A DNA stretch of 64,000 nucleotides from Diphasiastrum complanatum. Lineage: Eukaryota; Streptophyta; Lycopodiopsida; Lycopodiales; Lycopodiaceae. The stretch is taken from contig CM055105.1 of the NCBI GenBank assembly GCA_029204225.1, positions 13,250,721-13,314,720 of the forward strand, given 5' to 3'. The notes beneath the pieces were generated by a model. That model saw only the letters and a list, made by a program, of their open reading frames with translations. It was not told the origin of the DNA and made no database searches. Of this stretch, positions 44,171 through 55,774 are shown one piece after another (positions within the stretch are counted from its first letter, which is position 1; every line of letters starts with the position of its first letter). Position numbers and translations under genes: made by a program.

Positions 44171-47100
44171 TGTATAGATTGGACGCCTTGTGTTAAGATG
44201 CCATTTAGTGTCTTGTCCCCAGTAGTTTCAATCGATTGACTTGATTGCTAGTAGAGATGCGTTGGAGCAGAATGGGCAGATGACCCTCCTATGGCAACTA
44301 TGGCGACCGGATAAGATGGAGTTGGTGGCCTCATTTTCCATATTATTCCTTTGGAGACCTTTGCTAGGATTTGAATGGCCTCGAGTTAATTGCATGAATG
44401 GCAAATCCAAATCTGCAAGCGAGCTTTGAGGCTTTGAGGCGCTGCAACGTTACACTCCGAGTTCTTCTGTCAATCCAATCTGTTCAGTTCTTTCTTTATT
44501 TTTACAGATTGTAGATTATTATTAATCTAATCTACACAATAAGCAGGGAATTAATCTGATTCTACTCCTACTGAAATCACAGAATAATCAACACAACTTC
44601 TAACTAAGCAAATGGGAATCCTACAAAGTGCTTGCTACAACTGTCACTCAACACTTGTAACAAAAACTCCTCAGGGAGCCGAAACTAGGAAACATCATAA
44701 CTCAGTGGAATGGTGGATCAATTTCCAAGTCCTGCACATCTACCTGATGCTAACCCCAAACCAATCCTTAAGAGCATATTCATACATTAGTACCCAACTA
44801 AATGCATGAAGATGGAACATGGAAGGAAATGGATGTAGAATGAACTTAAATTCAGAAAGCAACAACATTTTAGTACATACACATGCTTCGAAACTCGTGG
44901 AGGAGGCCTCTATTTATACCGTTGTTCAGAGGTATAAACGACTTTGCACAGTGGTCATGCTTTTGGAGGAAGATTTGAGAAATGAACGTCGGAAATTGCA
45001 GCATCAAGTCAGTCGTCAAATGTATGCAGATTTTGCAAGAATGTTGTTGAGAATGTTATTATCACAATCAAAAGCCAAAATTTTCTTCAATTTTGTGTTA
45101 AGACCATAGCGTTTGCTGCCGGCATGGGATTAGGTTCTGCCTACACTAATAGTTCTCACATCCTTCAAGGACCAATTTCAAACCTAACGGATGCTTCCAA
45201 AACCTCGGCTTCATCCTAGGATCGGGTGTAAATATACAAAGGTGGCGCAACATCTTGATAAAAGCCTGCAAAGCTGATCAAGGAAACTTGTTGACTGAGA
45301 CTGGCACTGTAGCTGCGTACGTCTACAAAGTTCTTTTTCTGTTTGGCTGCTGGTGTTTTCTCAAAGCGTCTGGCACTTTGGTGCGTCGAGTGATGCAGCT
45401 CACGTTTTTCTTAGCCTGCTGATGTGGTTGTCTTTCCAACATCCGTGATTGTACCTAGTTCAAGGATCTTACAATCTAATACCAGAGGAGTCATTTCAAG
45501 GAGGAAAAAAAGAAGAAAAAAAAGGGACATGTTCATATAAATGGTTATGCTGTTCTTTTTGATGACGAAGGGAATATGCGGATGATGGTAATGTTGTGGT
45601 TGAGACAAGACATAGACAAACTCGTTCTAGGAAGCAATCTTATGAGGTAGGTGACAGGGCACGGGCAGTGATCGCTTAATAGGTAGACATGGTTGGGAAA
45701 TCAGCAAGTTACTGTGCTCCATAGTTTCAGCATGTTTTTCCAACCAGCGACTGCCATCAGTTTCATCTATTTCTTGCTGTAGAAGCTATTTTTCCTCTTT
45801 TCGGGTATAGTTTGAGGATAGTCCTCTTGGTTTTAGAAAACAAAGCCTGTCTTCCTATCTGTGCTTTCCATTTTGCCTTCTGCCTATGCATTCCTCGTGT
45901 TGTTTTAAAGTTGAGATCATCTTTACTTGTCAATATGGTTCCTCAAGAATTTTCTCATTCTTTGCAACTCCCAGATTTCAATCCTCTTGCTTGGCGTGGA
46001 GAGTGGAGAAAAGAGGCATGCTTCACCTTAGAAGACCATCCTTCCAGTGCTTCCCCTTCATGCGCACATCGTGAAGCCCACCATGATGTTGCGAATTCCT
46101 TGCTTGTTTCCTCTGGCCAGGTGGCGCCATATTGGCCGCCCCATCTTTGCCAACACTTTTCTTTCTCTCTTTCAGTTTCTCATCTTTCTCCTTCTTCCTC
46201 TTCTCGCCCCCATGTTCCATGTGCGGGCTGTGGTTGCCTTTATGTCAAGGTGCCGGTCTTTTTTGCCATCAAAACACTTGCTCTGCTTTTCATCAGCAGC
46301 TCGCATTAACCAATGTCGACCTTGCACCTCATCCTGCTCCCACTTCGCCACCTGACTCGTCGGCTTGGACCTGGATTCGCTCCCTTGATATTTTGACTGC
46401 TTTTCACTTGGGTTTTCCTCGTCCTCGTCTTTATGCACACATACCCTTTGCCTTGCGCTTATACGTCCAGAGAGCTTTGTCCTTACCTTTGTCTCATCTG
46501 GCTTCCAACCCTTCTGATACCGCAGCTTGGCATTTTTCTCTCTAGTGTTTGCCCCTACCTCCTCGGGGTGATGATGCTGGTCACAGGGAATCTCGCAACA
46601 AGATTCGTCGCCTTATGTCAGGAGATTGGGAAAATCTGCAAGAAGAGCATTTTCTTCGATGTCATGCACTTGCTGCTCAGCGGGATTCTGCTTCGGATGG
46701 TGTTTTTATACCCCCTGTTCATCGTCGGTTGCGTCGTTGTGTTTTACTTGGGCAAGTGGGTGAGTATTCTCGTGCAGATCATACTCTTGCTCTTACAAGT
46801 CCAGTGACTCCTCCTACTGCCACCCTTCAGGCTTTGGAGCTTCTTCATCCACCGGCAAATGATTGTCTTCTCTTTTTTGTTGAGAACTTTGAACCTGATT
46901 TCAATCTGCAGCTCTCAGAATCTCATTATCTTAATGCTTTTCTACGCAGCCCTCATCTATCAATTGGGGGTCCTTCTGGTATGGTTTTCGAGCATCTTCA
47001 AGGACGTGGTGCCTCACCTTTATCTATCATTACGACTTATTATCGTCAACGAGTTTCTATCACTTTACAACGCACTCATGCACTTGCAATACTTCGACGT

Positions 47101-47342
47101 GCCGTAGTTGCAGGAACGGCTGCTTCATAGCTTCTTGCACTACCTAAACTTCCAACTGTCTTAACTAGCGACTTACATCAAGCAGTAGGCTTTATGTAGA
47201 TACTTTGTGAGATTGTTGCTTTGTTATAGTTGATGTACAATATCTCAATTCGCCTTATGGCCTTTACACTTTCTACATGCATTCCTCCTAAGAGATTCCC
47301 CATATTTTATTAATAAAAATAGGAAGTTTCTTCTTGGAGATG
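44171..47342 (+). mobile_element. 3.2-kb LINE-containing insertion with 12-bp target duplication
   Basis: TTCTTGGAGATG occurs at 44159-44170 and 47331-47342, at the two sides of the split in Copia F. Such a duplication is typical for LINE integration. The 3' part carries LINE ORF2 sequence (46200-47200) and a 3' UTR with CGCCTTATGGCC and TTAATAAAAAT, similar in form to the LINE tails in intron 4. Its first 1.6 kb (44171-45800) shows no recognisable gene; the element is rearranged. Confidence 0.7.
45812..47130 (+). pseudogene. LINE ORF2 N-terminal part, zinc finger and pre-RT region
   Basis: Around 46215-46290 a C2H2-like finger (CAGCGCLYVKV, then FLPSKHLLC after a frame change) is seen. Frame 46549-47130 follows with HRRLRRCVLLGQVGEYSRAD, TPPTATLQALELLHPP and LSIGGPSGMVFEHLQG. 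The block SPHLS.GGPSGM..EHL is the usual lead-in to the RT of plant and protist LINEs (normally G.A.G..G...EHL). After it the RT is deleted and the 3' end follows. Confidence 0.65.
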
Positions 47343-47769
47343 GAATCATATATTGGCTCTCGAAGAAGCATGACACTATCTTAGTTTCCTCCACTAAAGC
47401 CGAGTATAAAGCACTCACTACTACAATCAAGGAAATCCATTGCATGAAGTGCCTTTTGGTGAAGCTCAAGTGCATCAATATGAGCATATTCCCAACATTA
47501 TATGTGACAACATCTAAGCTCAAGGGCTTGCAACAATTCCAATCTTTCATGCAAGGAGCAAGCACATTGAAGCTGCACATCACTTTGTGAGAGAGAAAGT
47601 TCAAGCAAAGGACATCATCTTGGAGCATGTGGATACATCATGTTGTGTGGCCGATCTTCTTACTAAGCCTTTGCTTAATGCACCTTTTATCAAGCTTAGA
47701 TCAACGCTAGGAGTTGTTACTAGATCATGTTGCATAATGTCACATAACTAGCCATCTTTTAAGGAATAG
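47331..47769 (+). pseudogene. Copia F RNase H end and polypurine tract
   Basis: Contains IIYWLSKKHDTILVSSTKAE, YKALTTTIKE, then in other frames HARSKHIE-like and CVADLLTKPLL-like text, as in A. Two or more frameshifts. The end lies at the polypurine tract before 47770. Confidence 0.8.
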
Positions 47770-49099
47770 TGTGAAAATAGATAAAAACTAGCCAGTTAAT
47801 TTCCATGCTAGATGTCATCATGAGGTTGGACCTCAACCACCACTCATTTGTACATATCTTGAGGATGATTTGGCATAAGCTTGTTTCTCTTTATCTTAGG
47901 CTCCATAAAGGGTGAACACATGTCCTATTTTGTAGGGATGCAAAAGTGAAAGTGATGCACTTCATCCTATCACTCTCAGTTTGACGGATCATGGGATCCG
48001 CTCACATTTTGAGGTTCATAATGAGAGTTGCAATAATGTTCTAAGGTCCACCATGTGCTAATTGTAGTAGGAACTCGAGCTCACGCTATATGCTTGATGG
48101 TATAGCACTAATAACTTTGACTTGCCATAACTTCGAAGTCGCTAGATCAAAAGGCTAGCCACGCACGAAATCACTATAGATTTAGATTTTATGTGCGAAA
48201 GCGTAAAGCGTCTAGGTGATTAGAACAATGAATTCGACTTATGCTATTAGTCACATGAATGCTTTTAATCTAGAATAGTTTATATGCAGGATTGAGTCTA
48301 TCTGAACATGAATGAAATAAGCATTCAACCAAAACATACAGGACTCGAATTATGGAACGAAGATTAATTAGTCACGAATTATAATAGTCTAAATGCAAAC
48401 AGAGTCGCATTCTTTCTAAGACAATACTATGTAGTAACAGAGAGAAAGAACAGAACAATTGCACTCTGGATGTTCAACGATTCGATTCGAAATTCTAATC
48501 TCACAACTGATAAGTTGATGGGTATTTGTACAAATGGCTAGCTAATTAAAAGAATGGTTAATCTGTACATTGCAAATTAGATTAATCCACTACGTGCTAT
48601 TGTCAGTCGCTTTCGGACAGTATCTGAGTTTGCTGGAGATCTTGCCCGGTCGTGACAATGGTATGGTGGAGCCGCTTTTTGATCGACACGACTTGAGAGT
48701 GATAGATGACCAGTTATTAGCTCGAAAAACATGATGACATTTGTTTTGGGACTTTGACCTGAAAAAGAGCAATCTTGTGTTTTTTTAATGTCCTAGTTCT
48801 AGGCCAAAATCATGGACTTTTTTAATAAATCTCTAAATTTTGTTTTAAAAAAAAGCCAAAAAATGCATATTTTGAATAAAGAACTACAAGTTTTTTGTTG
48901 CAAACTTCATAAAACCATCATAATTACAAATGAGATAATAATTCAAGAGGACAAATGATTTTTGAAACTCGAAATCCCATTGAAATACAAAACAACTTAA
49001 ATTATATTCGCACATTCTCTTTTTTAAAGTACATTTTCTAAGGAATTTTCACTGATGCCTCTCAATTCAGAACTTGACATATTCTCAACACTCATTTTC
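47770..49099. other. LTR remnant of Copia F and noncoding sequence
   Basis: TGTGAAAATAGATAAAAAC at 47770 is the expected start of the 3' LTR. No second LTR is in the window, so its end is unknown. Nothing coding is seen between 47800 and 49100. Confidence 0.5.
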
Positions 49100-49691
49100 A
49101 GCTGATGAAGTGGAAGACCCGTCTTCTTCATCAGAGTCAACTGGCATATCTTCCTCAGAATCCACATCTAATGTTGACAAAAAACCTTGTAAATCAACTT
49201 TTCCCTGTTGATGATGAGTGGAGGATGATGGTTTTTTTCCAGTATTCCAAGTCGTTCTTTCAATATTAATATAGTTGACTTTCGTAGATGATTGGTCATT
49301 GTTAATTCAAAATTAAATGCCAAAACATCTACATCTTGTAGATTCAAATCGTCGACTCTTGGTTGATTTTTTGGCAATCTCTTTCTCTTGCCCTTTGGAT
49401 CTACTTGCAACATTTCAAGTTCGTACCTTCCCAAAAAAGCATTCGTTGAAGTGGTGCGCAACCAATGGACACGTAGTACTTTTGTTTGATTGCTATTTTG
49501 AATAAACCAAGTACTTTGGCAATCCAAAATGGATGTCCTTCATTGTTTTCTGAAGCTAGAAGTGCAACAAGGCTTCCAATTTGGATTTCATTCAAATCAC
49601 CGCGCCATTTCATTTTTCCAGCTTTTACACTTTGCCTATTCTTCTTTGAGCCCACATATATTTCATGTTCCTCACCTCGCACAAGCTGCAA
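49100..49691 (-). pseudogene. C-terminal part of the transposase-like protein
   Basis: Two overlapping frames: KKNRQSVKAGKMKWRGDLNE, VALLASENNEGHPFWIAKVL (49401-49691), then TKVLRVHWLRTTSTNAFLGR (49168-49527) and an acidic Ser/Glu-rich end. The pattern PFWIAKV...V.WL suggests a small beta-barrel (tudor/BAH-like) reader module; this is inference. Confidence 0.45.
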
Positions 49692-49822
49692 GAAATCATT
49701 ATCTCGAGGAACATCTGAAGGTTCGACAATTGTAGTTGATGTTTCTCATTTATGAGGCCAATGAAATTCTTCAATTGTTGATGTATGTTCGAGATAAAGC
49801 AAACTGATTTTTTGTTCCAATG

Positions 49823-50790
49823 CTAATCAAACTCATCAAAAAAATGATAAGCTGCTTGAATACTTGAGTCCAAAAAATTTAATGAGGCAAATGGATCAAT
49901 CTCACGATGTTCTCTTTGGGCCATTTGTTCTTCTGGCAAGGACTTCAAGGGAGACAACACAACAAGCTTAATTTGAGTCGATGGAATGTTAAGCAAAAAT
50001 TGAACTCCTTCAAGAGGTAGCCATGAAACTGAAGTTGAAAATAGTTTGCCCCATAATAATATAATGCATGATTTGTTACATTTGATTTTAAACTGATGTT
50101 GAAAGCTAATATCATTAATATTAGCTACGCATCGCTCTGTTTCATTGGACGCCTTAACATAATCACGAAAATCATATGTGTATCTGATCAATGACACGTT
50201 TGGTTTTGGCACATACGATTCCTCGACAATGCTTTGAGGCACTGGTAAAGAAAATGCTTTCTTGTGTCTCAACCTCTTAGAAAAGCAACTAAACATTTGA
50301 TCAATTTGATCGTGGGTATGTCCTACCAACAAAAATCCAATTATTACTTTTTTGAAATTTTTTTTCTCTACTAGCATGGACAAGTATGCCAAAATAGTTT
50401 GGTTTTTATTTTCCCTAGCAGTGTTGTAAGCTGCAAATAAAGTATTTCCGGAAGGTTTTTACCAAATTCGCAAATTATCTTATGTACAATGGTGATCGTC
50501 AAATTTGGATCGTTGTGAGCATTGGGATAATTGAAAATGACCTTGGACTCTAAAGTGCCATTGAACACAAGTGCTCCAACGAGATGAACCTGAATAAAAT
50601 CTGCCTAGTTCAAATTTTTGAAAACTCTGACAAAATGAGGCAACATTGTTTTCTTCTGATCTATGTCGTCAATAACAAGGCCCAAATAATTTTGTGGACA
50701 TTCCAAACATCTCTTTCGATGCTTGGCCAACTTTTGTCTTTCAACTGTTTGTTGATCTCTGTGCACTTGAAGAGCTTTTGCAGCATCCAC
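49823..50790 (-). pseudogene. Catalytic-like core of the transposase-like protein
   Basis: DAAKALQVHRDQQTVERQKL, CLECPQNYLGLVIDDIDQKK, an in-frame TAG at 50602-50604, HLVGALVFNGTLESKVIFNY, then after a +1 frameshift NTARENKNQTILAYLSML and GFLLVGHTHDQIDQMFSCFS. Asp residues in IDDIDQ and HTHDQID are candidate metal ligands; the Asp of the expected LQLDN is lost at the frameshift. Confidence 0.6.
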
Positions 50791-51052
50791 TGAAAATACA
50801 ATGATTCATTTATTTAATAGAATAAAGATCATATCATAATGATATTAAAAAAGATTGCAACTTAAATTTTTTCAAAACAAAAAGTATTCAATGACAAATT
50901 TGATTAATATTTATCTTTTTCATCATTGGTCTTTGCAAGTTGTTTTGCAGACTTTAACAACTCGCAAGTGGAACATACTGTCATTTGTGATTTTTTGGGA
51001 ATCTTTACTTGTCCAAAATCTCTTTTCCAAATTCTAAGAAAATATGAGTAAC

Positions 51053-51535
51053 TCAAATAGGGAACATGTTTGTTTTGGAAAACTCTTTATACATCAAAAA
51101 TATTTCTAATTTTGTAAAATTATTCGGCAAGTGAAAATATAAGAAATTAGGCAATTTCTCTCCATGCACATCTATGAAATGCTTTAGCCAAGCAGTTGCA
51201 TTTAAAGCATCTGGAGAAACAATTCGACCCTGTAAGGATCCCCGTAATGTTGGGTCTTTCTGAAATCGTGCATGCATTCGTTGAAGCCGTGAGTTTTCAA
51301 TTGCGTGAACAACTTTGTAAGCTTTGCGACAAACATCCAAAGCATTTAAAAAATACGAATAGGAGTTTTTGTCCGGCCTCACTGTTGCACACAAATAGCA
51401 ATTTCTCTCATCCTTACTTCGTGAAAAGAAGTTTGATCTTAATTCTTCAATTTCTTTGATACTCAATTTTTGCAAACAACATGATGAGCAGCACATAATA
51501 TTCCATACCTTTCGAATCTCAGATTTTGTAATCAA
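51053..51535 (-). pseudogene. Zinc-ligand-rich middle of the transposase-like protein
   Basis: Begins IRKVWNIMCCSSCCLQKLS with clustered Cys, then FFSRSKDERNCYLCATVR and a helical region (YKVVHAIENSRLQRMHARFQ). The Cys pattern suggests metal binding. SPDALNATAWLKHFIDVHGE is a further block. It ends near 51053, likely at an intron. Confidence 0.5.
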
Positions 51536-51643
51536 CTATTTTTGACGATTCGTTAAAACATGTGAAGATCTCAAGTCTCTCTTGTATTTTCCTTTTTGTT
51601 TGGAGTCTGATCTATAAATTGAACCTGTGACACTAGTAGGTGC

Positions 51644-52218
51644 TTAAACTGGTTGAGAAGGTATTAAATTTTTATGATTCGAAATTCTGGCTCCAATTTC
51701 AGGATGTTCTGGATCCTCATAAGGCTCTAAATTTTCAATAAATATAGCCCTTTTAGATTTAACATGATGAACATCACTTTGAGAAGGTCTCCTACGAACA
51801 TGAGAAAAGCTTGAACGTCGCGGATCAACAGACTTACACGGATCTGTTGATTTACTAGAATCAATAACCAAGTGAATTGAAGCTTTTGAGTCATCACTAA
51901 GTGATTCAACTTGTTCAAAAGAACAATGTTCTAATTGTGTAGAGCCTGTATCTAAATAGGAGGACGATGTCGAAAGATTTGACACAAGTTGAGTTACAGG
52001 TGTCATTTCTTGAAAAGTACTTGCACGAGGAATTTCAGAAGATGAACGGGTAAATGATGATGATGCCACATCATCTATGGAAAAATGCTGAGAATCAGGA
52101 GTGGCTTTATAAAAAAAACTTTCATTGGAAATATCAGATGAAGATGATGCACTTGTTGCAACATATTAGGTTATAACTATTGGAATAGATGAGGTAGAAC
52201 TACTTGACATTGTAACCA
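51644..52218 (-). pseudogene. Ser-rich N-terminus of the transposase-like protein
   Basis: Low-complexity Ser/Asp/Thr-rich sequence (SSYLDTGSTQLEHCSFEQVE, KSTDPCKSVDPRRSSFSHVR). The frame runs on across a TAA near 51642 to SVTGSIYRSDSKQKGKY and then to the next block. Disordered, function unknown. Confidence 0.45.
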
Positions 52219-52241
52219 TAAAAAAAAATCCTAACTACAGA

Positions 52242-53199
52242 CATATGCTAAGCATAGACCCATTAAAATAGTTGACACATAAAACTAAATGTGCTTTACA
52301 AACTTAACTGCATCTTATGTTGGTCATAGAACAAATAAAAAGCTATGTGAACCTCAATAGACGTAAACAAGAAAAATAGCTAAATGCAAATAAGCAACAA
52401 CCTAGCAAGTATCTGATCAATTGAAATTTCCAGCGGCTACCATGTCTTAAATATTGTTTGACAACATCTTTAGGGTTAGGGTTGACCCAATAGTAGGTTT
52501 AGGATTAGGTTTAGGTTTGGACGGTCCCGGCGCAAACTCGAGGTCGGTGTGAGGTGAGGTGAGTCGCAACAACTCGGTCCTGGCACATGCTACAGGTCGG
52601 TGTGAGACGAGACTCTCGGGATTTAAAATATTTAAGGACCATAGTCCAAGCATAACTCACCTCATTTGCAAATTCAGAAGCACACATGCTGCTAGAGCTC
52701 TCGCTGCGACAATGTCACGGGTTTCTATAGTATTTTGCATACGTTCTCGCTCACACATTTCTTGACGGTAAGATTTCTGTCATTTTTTAACTTTGTTCTA
52801 TGCTTAGCATGGGTACTAAAGTATTTCATTACTAAATATTCATGTTTTAGCTAGTGTTCATCTTCTTAACACTTGGGTGACCTATGCTTAGCATAGGTAA
52901 CCGCATGATTTCTCTCTACTAACCTATGTTGAGCATAGGTTGTGTTCAGATCATGAGTAACAACATATGCTCAGCATAGGAAGCAGCATGCGAAGACATC
53001 TTATGATGAGCTGAGCATAGGTGGGACTAGAGGACGCGAGTGACGACCTATGTTGAGCATAGGTTAGAAGAGGACCAGAGATGCAACCTATGCTCACAAT
53101 AGGTCGATAGGTGGTAAGAGGAAAATATCACGATGACTTCCTATGCTGAGCATAGGTTGTTACTCAGGGACTTGAACACAACCTATGCTCAGCATATGT
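52242..53199. repeat. Array of 19-nt palindromes ACCTATGCTGAGCATAGGT
   Basis: Near-perfect palindromes of form ACCTATG(C/T)T(N)AGCATAGGT lie at 52798-52813, 52880-52898, 52922-52940, 52963-52981, 53004-53022 (left arm decayed), 53046-53064, 53086-53104, 53139-53157 and 53181-53199, with a further site at 52242-52260. Spacers are 21-66 bases and not repeated. The array lies between the transposase-like gene (start 52218, opposite sense) and the Gypsy LTR (53207). Each site could bind a dimeric protein or form a hairpin. Confidence 0.9.
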
Positions 53200-53206
53200 T
53201 GATAGG

Positions 53207-53940
53207 TGTTGGAGGGTTTGCGGATCCCAAGGCAATCCTAACCCTAGTTAATAAGTGAGAGGGATTTGGCACCCTGCGTGTGTAAGTCCAACCCAATGAT
53301 CACATAGTTATTTGATTAGTTACAAGTCAATAAAAGGACTTTAGGCATTTTTGCGGGACTTTTAATGTCGCAGGGCCTAAATGTCAAGTTAGTGAATAAA
53401 GTTGGATTTCCCTCCAATTTGGATGGTTCCCACTCTTTTTTAAATTTGAATAATTAGAGAGGCAGAAATGGACCAATAGGATTTAGAGCCCAGGGTCCTC
53501 CTCTCTACTACAAAAAAGGACCAACTCAAGTTCCTACACATGTTCATTTTCTCATTTCAATAAAGCAGACTGGTTCTCTTCAGAAATAGATTGATGAATG
53601 TCCTTGCTCTCTATCACTTTTCCTCCATCTCTCATGCTTTATTTTGATTTTGCTAATTGTTGGATTTGATTGTTATTGGGATTGCATGTTATTATACTTT
53701 TTATGAGAGAAAGGGAGAGAGAGAAAGAGTAAGCTATCTTTGTTGTGGATGTGTAGTGTTAATGGATCGTAGGGTTAATGAATGTTAGAGTTAGATGTGA
53801 ATCCTCCATTCATGTTGAAATCTGAACTATACTATCGCTCTCTTGGGAACGAACCTATGCATGACAACTAACTTCGTCTCTTTGATGCTAGATTGACTAG
53901 ATCGTGGTTTGAGGTTAGTCAAGGAAAGAAACCCACTACA
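53207..53940 (+). repeat. Gypsy 5' LTR
   Basis: Starts TGTTGGAGGG right after the palindrome array and ends ACCCACTACA four bases before a primer-binding site. 734 bases. It has no second copy in the window, so the left end is an inference from the TG..CA rule. Confidence 0.6.
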
Positions 53941-53944
53941 ATTT

Positions 53945-53962
53945 TGGCACCATTGCCGGGGA
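53945..53962 (+). promoter_or_regulatory. Gypsy primer-binding site
   Basis: TGGCACCATTGCCGGGGA closely resembles the TGGCGCC(G)TTGCCGGGGA site common in Athila/Tat-type plant Gypsy elements. Two differences from that form look like decay. Confidence 0.75.
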
Positions 53963-54279
53963 GCTATGCCAATTTTTCAGTTTGTAGCATGTTTGTTGGA
54001 TGGTTAGCTTGCATTAGACATCTTGTCATTGCATGAATAGTGTTAGATCTGCATTTAGGGTTAGTTTGGGAGTGATTTTGCTTGATTTGCATGGATTTGC
54101 TTGTTTGAAATCTAATCTAATTGTAAAACAGGGAAAGCTAGTCAGATCACCAATCTTCAGATCCATTTGGATTTGAGATATCAGAAAAAACAACAAAAAT
54201 CGGTCAAATATGTCAAATTTTAGTCAAAAAGAGAAAAAAATCATCATCAGAGCTGATAACATTTTTCCCTCTTTCAGGA

Positions 54280-54930
54280 AACCTTCGCCGAGTTGCAGAC
54301 ACCTTTGGTTTTGATCACAGAACCTTCAGTTTGAAGGGCGAAGATTAATTCCCAGCAGATTTCTAGAAACATCAGAAAAATAGTAAAAAAAACACCAAAA
54401 AATCACCAAAACCCTAAAAATACAGAAAAAGAACCTTCACCCGATTCATTGTGCATAGTTGTGATTCAAATCTATCTACTGCTAGGTCGGAAAAAAACAA
54501 TACCAAAAATAAAAGAGTTTTTAGAAGATCAGTTGTCATATTGTCATATTTTTTGTCAAAAAAGTCACTTTTTTGCAAAAATACCAGTTTTACTTTTGAT
54601 CCTTTGCCAAAACCTTCGTCGAGTTTTCAAAACATTCTATTTATAGTAAAATAATATTTTTGAGTTCGACGAAGATTCTTCTTGTCCAAATCATAGAAAA
54701 TCTTGATTTTTACCCTCGCCAAACTACAAAAACTATATTCTTGTGTCAGAAACCTTCGCCGGGTTTACCCTAGTTTTATGTGTGTCAAATCTTGCATCTG
54801 AGAGTTTGATGAAGGTTATTTTCCTAGAAATTGTCAAAAAAGTTGATCAAAGAGTTTTTTTTTTCTTTTCAATATAGCACTGTTGAACCTTCGCCGAGCC
54901 AACCTTCGCCTAGGGAACCTTCGCCAGTAC
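54280..54930 (+). other. Gypsy leader with repeated CCTTCGCCGAG motifs
   Basis: At least six copies: near 54283, 54612 (CCTTCGTCGAG), 54751, 54893, 54902 and 54918, with weaker ones near 54310 and 54435. No coding. The same motif lies at 14480-14840 in the other Gypsy element. Confidence 0.7.
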
Positions 54931-55182
54931 TATTTTCAGGTTTTGATTTTCCAAATCAAGTCTCTGTCAAAATGTGGATCAAATTTGATATATTCTAATT
55001 TGGATTCTGAGAAATTTTTTATTTTTTGAGAAGTATCGATTGATTGAATTTCAAAATCTTTTTTACGATATAGAATCAGACTTTTGAAAAGTGGAATAGA
55101 TCTAGCAGATCTGATCTGAGATAGTTTTTGATTGAAAAATCTAGATCCAATCTCATTGTCTGCTTGATTTGAATATGTTAAG

Positions 55183-55774
55183 ATGGCTGCCCTTGGAGCT
55201 GTTCCGGGAGGTGCTCCTCAAGAAGTCAATCCAATTATTGTTAGAAGAGCACCCCGTTTGGATCTGTCCAAATACAATGGATTAACAGATCCAATTAGAT
55301 TTCTTCGCTGAATCCTGTGAAGTCTATGGCAAAATTTTCCCTCAAGATAAACTTAAGCTGTTTCCTATGGCCTTAACAGACGCAACACAAGATTGGTACT
55401 ATAATCAAGATGAAATTGAGCGTACAAATTGGGAGGTTGTTAAAAGAGCCCTTATCACACGATTCAAACCGTGAAAGTTTATGGAAGACCCTTTCCTACT
55501 TCTAAGTAAAATTAAAATGGGAAAGCGAAAAATGGTTCGAGATTACATTGAACGGGTGAAACGCCTTAGATCTGAGTGCGAACTTGAGCTGATTAACGAA
55601 AATGCCATGATTATGTGGTTTTTGTCAGGTTTACCTAAACGAATCAGACGTGAGCTCAAATGCCATAATGAGTATGCACTCTTGCAAAATGCTATGGACA
55701 ATGCAATTCGGGAGGAGGATGAAGATTCGGATGATGAGCCGAATATCAGTATATTGCCTTATACAGCAGGGTAG
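55183..55774 (+). pseudogene. Gypsy 2 gag
   Basis: Starts MAALGAVPGGAPQEVNP at the first ATG after the leader. Contains APRLDLSKYNGLTDPI, a frameshift near 55304, YGKIFPQDKLKLFPMALTDA, DWYYNQDEIERTNWEVVKRA, LITRFKP, a TGA at 55472-55474 (CGA expected), and SKIKMGKRKMVRDYIERVKR. This is the retrotransposon gag (capsid) fold of Gypsy. Confidence 0.85.

Larger units (their letters stand above)
43590..47769 (+). mobile_element. Copia fragment F, split by a LINE insertion
   Basis: RT end and RNase H of the same family as A. The left part (43590-44170) and right part (47343-47769) join in frame: FLGD at the left edge continues with GIIYWLSKKHDT at the right edge, as FLGD continues in A. A polypurine tract (TTTTAAGGAATAG, 47757-47769) precedes TG at 47770. 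Confidence 0.85.
49100..52218 (-). pseudogene. DDE-like transposase gene, HTHDQID family, broken
   Basis: On the - strand a single long gene can be followed in nearly constant frame. It starts at MVTMSSSS (52218) with a Ser-rich N-terminus (51644-52218), continues as a Cys-rich and helical part (51053-51535), a catalytic-like part (49823-50790) and a C-terminal part with WIAKVLGL (49100-49691). Diagnostic blocks are VIDDIDQKKTMLPHF, NTARENKNQ and GFLLVGHTHDQIDQMFSCF. These resemble a widespread family of transposon-derived proteins (DUF7869-like) with IDGMDQ.K...P, LQLDN...ENKN and GHTH.DIDQ.F motifs. In-frame stops sit near 52167, 51642, 51536 and 50602; a frameshift near 50445 hits the presumed catalytic LQLDN. 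At least one intron (about 50791-51050) is likely. Confidence 0.6.

Noticed and set aside
45540-45660. Short open text near 45550-45650
   Set aside because: Too short and without motif; probably part of the noncoding 5' half of the LINE insertion.
52469-52521. Interstitial telomere from TTTAGGGTTAGGG and GGTTTAGGATTAGGTTTAGG
   Set aside because: Only a few degenerate units; too short and imperfect to claim a telomere remnant.
52798-53199. CRISPR array
   Set aside because: The repeats are palindromes with spacers of variable length (21-66 bases) in plant nuclear DNA, with no cas genes.
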